A stretch of 64,000 bases of DNA from Coriaria nepalensis (taxonomy: Eukaryota; Streptophyta; Magnoliopsida; Cucurbitales; Coriariaceae): NCBI GenBank assembly GCA_027186245.1, contig CP114497.1, forward strand, positions 1,123,501-1,187,500, in the 5' to 3' direction. The notes under the pieces were generated by a model. The model worked only from the letters and a program-made list of their open reading frames with translations. It did no database searches and was not told the origin of the DNA. Both the position numbers and the translations under genes were made by a program. Position 1 is the stretch's first letter; each line of letters begins with the position of its first letter. This document shows positions 53,720 to 64,000 of this stretch, in pieces.

Positions 53720-55880
53720 CGAACATAGTGCGCCGTGATGGAAAAACTAAAGCTTCAGAGCTTGGAGAAGTAGAATAACTTCGCAGTGGCGCGAGAGAAA
53801 GAAAGAGTTCAGAGTCGTATCGGGCGAGGCGGGAAGAGGTCTACGGTTTTTTACCGGTTTGCTTCAAGTAAAGTTCCGACCCGATCCGACGAATATAGAG
53901 TAAACTGGGCCCAATTAGGTTCGAGGTCGGTTGCATTTTTTTTCCCTCAAATTCAAAATTCAAGTTTGCTCCAAAATGATTTCTATAGATTAGCCATATA
54001 TCGTGAATCTTGGGTTGGTCCAAGCGAATCATCTTGTTTCAACTTCCATTGCTTTGAAATTTCAGTGCAGGACCACAATCTCTAACCCATGAAATAAGTT
54101 AACAAGACCAGTTTGGGCCAATAGTAATCAATCCGAGTAGGACTTGACTTATGAAGACCAAACAGCTCCATCTGAATAAACTTATTATGACGACATTTTA
54201 TGTCGTGGTCGGACTGTATAATTCTTAAGGCCGGAGGCGATTAGTCTTTAACCTTTGAAAACTTATACACCCATACGTAAAAAGAGACATGTTAAGCTTT
54301 AGAATAAGCCTTTTCATTCTCTTCCTATTTGTATAATTGTCATGTAATTAGAAAAAGATCATTACTATTTTTACCCCGCAATCAATCTATATTTTTCTGA
54401 TAAAGAAGGTTGAAGTGATGATCATGGAATACTTAGATATGGGTGTTGGTCGTGATCATATACCGACGGTTCACCGGATGCAAGCAAATAACAAGACGAC
54501 GATGATGAAGAACAAAGTCATGTGCTTAGTAGAACAAGGAGAGCAAACTTTGATATAACTATTTTGTATTGTGATTGCGGATGTATTAATAATTTGGATA
54601 AAATTAAACTTTTTTAATTATAAAATTAAGTGGATTATCATCTACTCCAAAAATGTAATTAACTAGAGAGGTTAGCAGTGGAAAAATGAAGATCAAAACA
54701 AATCTTGTTAGTTAGTTGTCTTTTTGTATCGATTGAAGGTATAGTCTTCTGGTTAATGATTTTGTTTAAACTCTAACCGACACTATTATTAGTTAGGTAT
54801 CTATCTATTACATGTTACACTCAAACCATATTAACTGTTAGTACTCGATACAAAAGAACAATGTGTACATGATTTCAACTGTCAACTGAATATTCTCATC
54901 CGTGACTACTTGTTCAAAGTTCTTTTAACTTTGAAAGACTTTCAATCCAAAGGAAAATTAAATAAGAAAAATAAAATAAAATAAAAAAATCATATTTGGA
55001 TAGTGATTTTCAACAAAAGAGACAACCATATGTGTCCACCCCTAACAAATCAAGTAACTTTGCATGCCAATAACTTTTAAACAAAGTAGTCAAGTATGTC
55101 TGCCTCTAATTACTTTAATCTAATTACACATTCATTTGCAAATCTACATTAATCTTTCTCAATCTCTTTGAAAATTTGTGCATTACATGTCTTTCTATAC
55201 TTTTCTTCTTCTTCATCTTCGTACGGAAAAAACTTATTTTATCGACTTGATTATATAAATCATCTATAACTTTAATCACCGAATGATCTAATTTACTTTA
55301 TATATTTAGAGTATTAAGTTAATACATCAATAGTTTTGCTCAATAGCAATGGAAGAAGTTCCTTTGCATCTAAACAATCTAATCATGCTAATCAATGCAA
55401 TGGCCGGTGTGAGTTGTTAAAAATTAGTTAGGGCAAGTATGTTTCCAATATGCTCTAACTTCTAAGTAAGACTTATTAAACCTTAAAAAAACAAACCCTT
55501 GCTAGAAATCATCTTGTAAATCATTCATTCCTTTGGTAACAATCAAGGTATAGCTTGCTTTTTGTTTACACTTTAAACCAAGAACCCACATGAAAAATCC
55601 AAACTTTGAATCGTTGACTATGACTAGTTAATTCAAACAAATTTTCCCACTATTCTCCCTCCTTGCCGTGATTGATGCCTCCAAAAATTCACAATTATCT
55701 TTAAGACCCACCTCTTTAAACACCTCCTATGGGCCCCACACCACATATTATTTATTTTTAATTTATCATTTAATTAAACAATTATTATTAAAGTTTTTAC
55801 AAGTCTATATTTATAAACAAACAAAACCCATCACTTTTGTTCACTTACATTTCGTACACTTTAATTACTTCTCCTTTTTA
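53720..55880. other. Intergenic region between the PPR and SAM genes
   Basis: About 2.1 kb, AT-rich beyond 54200. No gene is recognised. The open frames on both strands near 53786-54085 overlap the PPR promoter and look random. Confidence 0.5.
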
Positions 55881-55910
55881 TCCTCCTCCTCCTCCTCCTC
55901 CTCCTCCTCC
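55881..55910. repeat. (TCC)10 microsatellite immediately before the SAM gene ATG
   Basis: Ten exact TCC units end at the base before the ATG at 55911. The reading frame stays open upstream as Ser codons but contains no in-frame ATG, so the repeat is probably 5' leader. Confidence 0.9.
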
Positions 55911-56525
55911 ATGGATTGGTTTTCATGGCTACTAAAAGCAGGCCTAGACCCATCTCTCGTGTACGAATACGGCGTCGTTTTCTCCCACAACGAGCTTGAA
56001 GAAGAAGACATTGTCTTCTTTAACCACGAATTTTTACAGAGTATGGGCATATCCATAGCCAAGCACAGGTTAGAGATCCTCAAGCTGGCGAGAAAACACC
56101 AGAAGGAAAAGAGAAGAGCAGAGAAGACGCCCATTACAAAGCTTCTGGTCGCGATCAAGAGGACAAAGAGGAGTTTTGAAGAGTACTTGCGTGGTCTGGT
56201 TTGTAGAGATCTAGACAGAGCAATTGTTGTCGTTCCGACAAGACATAGTACGAGTTTGAGTGGGGATTTGTTGAAGAGGAGTAAGAAGAAGAAGATGATG
56301 ATGATGGCTGGTAGTAATAATAACTATAACATTAATAATAACCCAGAGAGGTTGTTGCTTACTAATGGAAGTCCTTTAATGGTGCCTGTTGTTTACGATC
56401 TTCGAAAAGAAGGGAAAATGGACGGTGCAGATGATGATGATCATGGTTGTGGTAAAGGGTATTGGGCATCTGGCGTGGCAGAGATCAGATGGGATACCAT
56501 GTTTCAAGATTTGAAACCCACATGA
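55911..56525 (+). CDS. Sterile alpha motif (SAM) domain protein
   Basis: A single exon of 204 codons. The start MDWFSWLLKAGLDPSLVYEY fits the plant SAM subgroup and opens the domain at once. The SAM fold covers residues 1-65: SLVYEYGVVFSHNELEEEDI, then FLQSMGISIAKHRLEILKLA. A basic stretch rich in Lys/Arg follows (residues 65-95), then a variable Lys- and Asn-rich tail ending RWDTMFQDLKP. SAM domains mediate protein oligomerisation or RNA binding; the partner is unknown. Recalled relatives are At1g15760 and At1g80520, which fit the gene order here. No defects are seen. Confidence 0.88.
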   Translation: MDWFSWLLKAGLDPSLVYEYGVVFSHNELEEEDIVFFNHEFLQSMGISIAKHRLEILKLARKHQKEKRRAEKTPITKLLVAIKRTKRSFEEYLRGLVCRDLDRAIVVVPTRHSTSLSGDLLKRSKKKKMMMMAGSNNNYNINNNPERLLLTNGSPLMVPVVYDLRKEGKMDGADDDDHGCGKGYWASGVAEIRWDTMFQDLKPT

Positions 56526-57105
56526 ATTACTCTTGTTTTTATTATTATTATTATTATTATATTTTTTAATTTAATTGTTCTTGATAGTTTTTTCTAGGAT
56601 GAGTGAGTGTGAAGACTGTGCATTCTGTTTTAGATCTTTATTGAGTGGTGATCCAGGCAAAGATGCAAACTTTAGTTCTCATGGGCCAAGGGAGGTCTGT
56701 ATTTTAGTAATGACATTGTCTCGCCCTTTTGTTAATCTCGCTTTTACTTCTTGTCATAAGGTAAGATTGTCCTACTAAATACGCAAAGTTTTGTTAGTGT
56801 TCATGTTAAAGATATTCTGTTTACATAATCTATTAAGTAATTTCTTAAGTTTAGTGGTATGTTTGGGTTGATTCCGAGAATGAAAATGATAATTTTTATT
56901 TTATCTTTTGATTGGTGAAGATTAATTTTGATTCGTTTTTAATAAAATCATACATTTGATTATTTTGAATTTTACAAATTAAAACAAAGGCATTAACAAA
57001 ACATAACATTACGAAACAGATTGAAAGATGGTTCCCTACTATTTGCATCACAAGAAACATAACATTCACACAACAAAAATACGAAACAGATTTGTCATCT
57101 CTACT
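56526..57105. other. 3' flank of the SAM gene
   Basis: A short (TTA)n run follows the stop codon (about 56541-56560). The rest is AT-rich, with no gene recognised. Confidence 0.5.
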
Positions 57106-58634
57106 CTACCGCTCCTCACTACCAACTACTAACCTTACAAACTGCTCGGAAAGAGTTCCCGAACTGAACCGGCTTACAAAATTGCAGAAGCTAAAGAAAG
57201 CCAGTAGTATCGTCATGTCATTGATGCCAGAAGCAGCTCCAATTTGAGACAATTTATTAAGGACAGTTATGCCGGGACCCACCCCGAGAAAGTAAACGAA
57301 CCAATGAAGCCAGAAATCTGCCATGATAACAGCTTCTTTCACCTTAAAATTCTCCCCTCTTTTTGGCCTCCTTTTCTTCTTAACCGCCCCCTCTCTCACA
57401 GCAAGTTAGGTATCCACATCCGAAGTATACTCATTCTCATGAAAAGTCCCAAGCATGGCTGAAGATGAAGATGGTGTCAACGACGGATCCATAACCAAAG
57501 GGTCCGAGGAATCAGCACGTGGGCCCCGGCGTCTTATTTTTCCCAGGAAAAAGTGTCGTTTTGACAGAGATTGCAAGTGGGGCTATTAGTACAATCATGA
57601 TCCCAACCAATGTATAAGAAACGGCATCACTTATCAATATTGTGTCTTCTATGACAGTGGCTAACACAATAAAGATGGCTAGTAAAATACTAGCGGCTTG
57701 TATGAAGAGGAAATGGACGTGCTCCGAAGAATCTTCACCAGAAGCCGGAGTACAGGGTCGGATAAAAAACATCATGGCTAAACATAAGACGGGGATTCCT
57801 ATCGTGAGGAATAGTAATAGTTCTACATCAGAATCTTTGAGGATTATGGTGTATATTACTGTGTATACTCTGGCACTAAGGCCAATATAACCTTTGAGAA
57901 TTCCAGCAACTGTCCCTTGACTGAGAGGGAAGTTTCTCATGTTGGTTACGAGGACAGGGGGCCAAAACCATGCGTTGCTGTTTGTAGCGAGACAGTGTGA
58001 GCCATAGCTGTCATGGGACTGGAACAAAAGGCAATGTTGTGAAAAAATATGGCAGATGAATTAATCAGTGTAAAAACTATCAAAACAAAAGTTCATATAA
58101 ACTAAGTTCATATTTTTCTTTCCTACAACCATTTAGATTATGCATATAAACTAAGTATACAGCAACAAAGCCAGAGATAATCTCATCGAAAAGAGCTATT
58201 GATACGAACAGCTGATAACATAACAACGCTAGAATTCGCAGACACTATGCAGACCAAAACTCATGAAACATCATCCAAAGAACGGAACTTTATACACAAT
58301 AATCAATTTTCAAACCATATTTTCCATGTAAGAATTCAAAATAAGACGATTCCACAAAAGCCCAGAAAAAGAAAACAAATCAAAATCTGGTTAAGAACAC
58401 TATAGATCAATCAAGTTCAAGCTCAAATCAGAAAGCGTGAGGGAGAGAGAGAGCTGACCAGCCAATAGGGAAAATTGGGGACAGTCTGACTAGCAGCGAA
58501 CCAAATAACACCATACCCGAAGAAGCAACAAACTCAGTCAACAAGGAGAACAGCCCAGGGAGGGAACTTATTCCAGGCGATACCAGGAAGTAGACCCACG
58601 CTTTCTCCAATATCATTAGCCACTCCAGGATGGT
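57106..58634 (-). pseudogene. Broken nodulin-like/NFD4-type major facilitator gene
   Basis: On the minus strand, homology begins only at a QQQVTIL segment (about 58634), so the family's first membrane helix is missing. One base is lost near 58626, and the frame then reads GVANDIGESVGLLPGIA. TGA occurs at 58534-58536. After an intron, 58027-57530 reads well (SNAWFWPPVLVTNMRNFPLS, GTVAGILKGYIGLSA, FIRPCTPASGEDSS). A frameshift near 57520-57530 and a TAA at 57406-57408 follow. The last part has KKKRRPKRGE and INDMTILLAFFSFCNF. The C-terminal helices after SEQFVR are absent. The most similar Arabidopsis gene I recall is At1g80530. Several independent lesions make this a pseudogene. Confidence 0.87.
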
Positions 58635-59463
58635 GACTTGCTGCTGGACCCACCCATGGTGGCCTGCTTCCCGCTTTCAGTACCAGGTTGGGAATCTCTC
58701 AAAAGATTTGAAACCGTTTGAGACTGGTTGGTTGGTTGGTTGGACGGCCGGATAAGAAAATAAAAGAAAGGAAAATGAAGCGAAAAGGAAAAAAGGAAAG
58801 TGCAGGAAGTGGGATTTTGAGGAGGGACGGTGAACGACATGAATGGTGTGAATCGAGGAAAAATGTGATCGGATCGACACAGAGTCGAGAAAGTTTGTCG
58901 TGTTCGGTATGATGGGAATTGGGAAGCAAGCAAATTGAATGGCGACAGGCATGAGGTGTGGGTATATTTGTCATGTTGTGAATGAATACTTTTGGCCTCA
59001 CGACTGGACGGTCCCTTCCTCCATCTCTGTCTGTTCTGTTTTCTCATGGGAATTTAATAACATTTACAGTAATGTCATCACCGGCTAGAGCGATTAAATA
59101 ATTGAATATTAATAGAGACAGAATTTAATATTCGTCGATGAAGCATATGCTGGATACATGCTGCAGTTTGGTACATTTAGGTAAGAAACGAAAAATAGTT
59201 ATGCTGGTACGAGGAAGGAGCTGCACTAAGGAACGACAACCTCGTTCAGCTTTCATGTCAGTTCACTAAATTTCCATTTTCATTAGAACAACAAACAAAC
59301 GTCGTGTATTTAGTTCCAAGTGCATGAAAAATGCTTGAAGCTTGAATGAACAACATCTTCAAGCTCTCAATTACTGATCATACAGTTAATTTTATTGAGG
59401 TGTAAGCAGCTCAACTTTTCACTTGAAATTCAGTCCAAGAGTCAGATCAACTTTCTTTAAGTG
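58635..59463. other. Former upstream region of the MFS pseudogene and 3' flank of the PPR gene
   Basis: Overlapping open frames occur on both strands at 58616-59047 with low-complexity Phe/Ser or Lys content, and a short (GGTT)n run at about 58724-58742. No convincing coding sequence is present. Confidence 0.45.
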
Positions 59464-60822
59464 TCATAGCTCGAGCTTTGTCCCCAAATCTTTTCTGGGC
59501 TTAGGCGAAAGACCTTTAGCAAACATCTCATCGTCATATTTCCGAGCCAAATCGACCATACCCTTATCAACCAAAGCATCGATCAAAGCATTATAAGCCG
59601 ACTCATCCGGGCTACACCCAAGTTCCCCCATCTTATTCCACACCGTAAAAACTGGCCGTAAAAACCCCCACCTCCCAAACTTCCTCATTATCATCACATA
59701 CGTATCCATCCTCGGCCGGATCCCACTCTCAATCATATTATCAAACAATAAAAGAATCTCCCTAGGCTTCTCAAGACACCTGAAAAAGCAATGATAAGTG
59801 ATCACATCCGGAAAATAATTACCTTCATTCTTTTCCTTTTTCTTCAACAGCTGATCAAGCAAAGCATGAGCTTCCCTATATCTACCATTTTCACACAAAA
59901 GCTTTATAACTGTATTATAACTCGCTACATCCGGCTCACACCCTAAATCCTTCATTTCTCGGAAGACCCTAATTGCAAAATCGACCCCTTGAGACAAACC
60001 AATGGCCCTTATAACCGTGTTGTAAGCCACGACATCTAACCTAATCCCCTTCCTCTTCATCTCCTTGTACCATTTCACAGCATTCCATGGTTTTCCCCTC
60101 TTACATTCGATATCCATGTAAATAGAATAAGAATGTAAATCCTTATGAACATTCTTTTTATCCATTTCTACCCAAAAATCTCTGCAATTACTCCACCACG
60201 CCATCTTTCCCCAACCGCGAAGAATCATATTATAGACCTTAGTACTCAAATTTTTATCATTTCCTTTTCCAAAGCACAATTCTTGAGCTTCAGCCACATG
60301 TTTATACTCACAGAGAGCATCGATGAGATAACAATAAGAAGTCTCGTCCTTTAGATTGAATTCGTCTAATCTCTCGTAACAATCTATGGCTTCTTTAACT
60401 AAATGCGCAGATACATAACGCTTGAACAGTATGCGAAATGTAGTATGGTCCGGAAAAGAAGAGGGATTCTGTTTCATGCGTTGGATTAAACTCCATGAAA
60501 GATCGAATTCGAAGAACTTACCTAAAATATCGATCATGCGATTGAAAGTTTCCGTTGTGTGATTGAATTTTGATTGGGATTTGGATTCGGATTCAATCCA
60601 GGTGAAGAACTCGTACGCGCGCTTCCAGTCGTTGCAATATGAAGTGAGGGTTTCCCTGACTGTGGCGGGGTTGAAATTGGGCGGGTCCGGTGGAGTTTCC
60701 GGGTCGAAAATCGAACCCGGGTTGGTTGAGAAACATTGAGAAGGTGGAGAAATGAGGAATTTGGTGCGAGAGAGAAGAAGAAAATGCTTGACGAAACGAC
60801 GAGAGCAAACTGAATGAAGCAT
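59464..60822 (-). CDS. P-type pentatricopeptide repeat protein, mitochondrial (At1g80550 type)
   Basis: An intronless frame of 452 codons. The N-terminus MLHSVCSRRFVKHFLLLSRT is an Arg-rich, acid-free targeting sequence. About nine P-class repeats follow (TETFNRMIDILGKFFEFDLS, VVAYNTVIRAIG, DVASYNTVIKLLCENGRYRE, ESAYNALIDALVDKGMVDLA), ending PKPRKDLGTKLEL. It should act on RNA in mitochondria; the target is unknown. It lies head-to-head with isopropylmalate dehydrogenase, 232 bp between the two ATGs, and the same pair (At1g80550 and At1g80560) is adjacent in Arabidopsis as I recall. No defects are seen. Confidence 0.93.
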   Translation of the reverse strand: MLHSVCSRRFVKHFLLLSRTKFLISPPSQCFSTNPGSIFDPETPPDPPNFNPATVRETLTSYCNDWKRAYEFFTWIESESKSQSKFNHTTETFNRMIDILGKFFEFDLSWSLIQRMKQNPSSFPDHTTFRILFKRYVSAHLVKEAIDCYERLDEFNLKDETSYCYLIDALCEYKHVAEAQELCFGKGNDKNLSTKVYNMILRGWGKMAWWSNCRDFWVEMDKKNVHKDLHSYSIYMDIECKRGKPWNAVKWYKEMKRKGIRLDVVAYNTVIRAIGLSQGVDFAIRVFREMKDLGCEPDVASYNTVIKLLCENGRYREAHALLDQLLKKKEKNEGNYFPDVITYHCFFRCLEKPREILLLFDNMIESGIRPRMDTYVMIMRKFGRWGFLRPVFTVWNKMGELGCSPDESAYNALIDALVDKGMVDLARKYDDEMFAKGLSPKPRKDLGTKLEL

Positions 60823-61054
60823 TTTCTTCTGAGGAGGTTTTCAGAAATGGCGAAAGCGAAAGGGACTGATTCCATGGCTTCGTCAAGGGTAAAAATGTTA
60901 TTTTAACTCGTATACTAGTTTTTGAATTTAACGACATGTCGTTCTGTGATACATTACTGTAGAAATTGTCGTGTTTGGCTGAGAAACAAGATGCGGTGAG
61001 AACTGAGAAAGTGATTTGTTGGTTCTGCTTCATCCAAATTTTCGTGTTCTTGTA
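60823..61054. promoter_or_regulatory. Shared divergent promoter region, PPR gene and IPMDH
   Basis: Only 232 bp separate the ATG of the minus-strand PPR gene from that of the plus-strand IPMDH gene, so both leaders and core promoters must fit here or extend into the opposite gene. No strong TATA box is seen on either strand. Confidence 0.6.
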
Positions 61055-63362
<2,308 letters not shown>

Positions 63363-63862
63363 ACAAAGAGTAGATGATGAGCAAATTATGATTAGATATC
63401 ATATCATGGCCCCTTCAAATATCATATAAACTATAAAGCCTTTTTGATTTTCCAGTCTTAGATTATAGACCTTTCCTTTTAGATTATTGCTAAGCGAGAA
63501 CTATGAGAATAATGTACGAGTCTTGTTCCTGCAAAAATATTCTCCAAAATTTTCTGGGGCTTCTTCAAAATAAAATGTTGTAATGTCTAATATATGTAAA
63601 TTAATTGCTGACTTTGACTTATAATCATTAGTTTCCTCAGCCGTCGGATGAAGACATTTCAAAACTGTGATGTAAAAAAAGGGGAGGTATCAAATAAAAG
63701 TAAAAAAAAAAATAAAAATAGTATTTTACTCAAATGGCGGTGAATGTATTATAAGCTCGACCGTAGAGTATCTGGCCCTCCCTCACCCGCGCTTTTCTAA
63801 ACTGTCATTTGTGAACACCTGCAAGACTCCAAATCTTCCGTTTCAAGAATCAAGTCGCCATC
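63363..63862. other. IPMDH 3' UTR and promoter of the next gene
   Basis: AT-rich with an A-rich stretch near 63700, then CT-rich leader sequence from about 63770. No gene is recognised. Confidence 0.5.
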
Positions 63863-64000
63863 ATGTCAACTAGCTCAAGCGCAGTGCTCGACGGAGGAGA
63901 GTCGTCGGACAGCAGTTTCCGACCGCCTACACCGGCTAAGATTTCCGGCAACCCGTCAGATTCATCTTTAGCTTTCTCTTCCTCCATTTCCGACATCACT
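63863..64000 (+). CDS. Start of an unidentified gene, cut by the window end
   Basis: An ATG at 63863 opens 46 codons to the end of the window without a stop. The peptide is Ser/Pro-rich (MSTSSSAVLDGGESSDSSFR, then PPTPAK and a Ser run), probably a disordered N-terminus. The base composition is more GC-rich than the flank, as in other first exons here. The family cannot be told from this part. Confidence 0.5.
   Translation, partial: MSTSSSAVLDGGESSDSSFRPPTPAKISGNPSDSSLAFSSSISDIT

Noticed and set aside
55668..55910. 81-codon N-terminal extension of the SAM protein
   Set aside because: There is no in-frame ATG upstream of 55911. The extension includes the (TCC)10 run and AT-rich leader, and family proteins start at MDWFSW.
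58616..59047. 143-codon minus-strand ORF upstream of the MFS pseudogene (with two overlapping frames)
   Set aside because: Phe/Ser-rich low-complexity peptide in several frames at once. The MFS-like part starts only at the very end, in another frame.

Overview
This is nuclear DNA from a flowering plant, most likely a core eudicot. The evidence is many short GT-AG introns, very AT-rich gene-free stretches, simple-sequence repeats, PPR genes, and plant-only families (TOPLESS, vacuolar H+-PPase, TSS/REC). I cannot name the species from the sequence.

Layout, left to right: 3' end of an alpha/beta-hydrolase (+); a 22-exon TSS/REC CLU-family gene (+); glycerol kinase (-); vacuolar H+-pyrophosphatase (+); a small coiled-coil protein gene (+); a broken copy of DEAD-box helicase RH35/DDX41 (-); a three-exon gene for a very acidic small protein (-); the decayed 3' end of a plastid CobW/PTAC17-like gene (-) beside a decayed Ty1/copia gag fragment; an LRR protein gene whose exons are single repeats (+); TOPLESS (25 exons, -); about 7.7 kb of AT-rich DNA without a recognisable gene; an AVT6-type amino-acid transporter (+); a PLS-type PPR gene (-); a SAM-domain protein gene (+); a broken major-facilitator gene of the nodulin-like/NFD4 type (-); a P-type PPR gene (-) head-to-head with 3-isopropylmalate dehydrogenase (+); and the first codons of an unidentified gene cut by the window end.

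Most intact genes are housekeeping or regulatory: glycerol use, vacuolar acidification and pyrophosphate removal, transcriptional co-repression, leucine synthesis, organelle RNA processing. They do not form one pathway. From recalled knowledge, the order resembles the Arabidopsis chromosome 1 segments around At1g80460-At1g80560 and At1g15690-At1g15760, which are duplicates of each other. Three genes here (helicase, CobW, MFS) carry frameshifts, nonsense codons or truncations.

I found no clear novel system. The best leads are the gene decay within a conserved block, the helicase/Ala-Pro-rich ORF junction, a patterned 7-bp array in the H+-PPase first intron, a GC-AG intron, and the short divergent PPR/IPMDH promoter. 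Exon positions were read by eye from splice signals and protein continuity. Reading-frame totals divide by three for the TSS, glycerol kinase, H+-PPase, LRR, TOPLESS, acidic-protein and IPMDH models.
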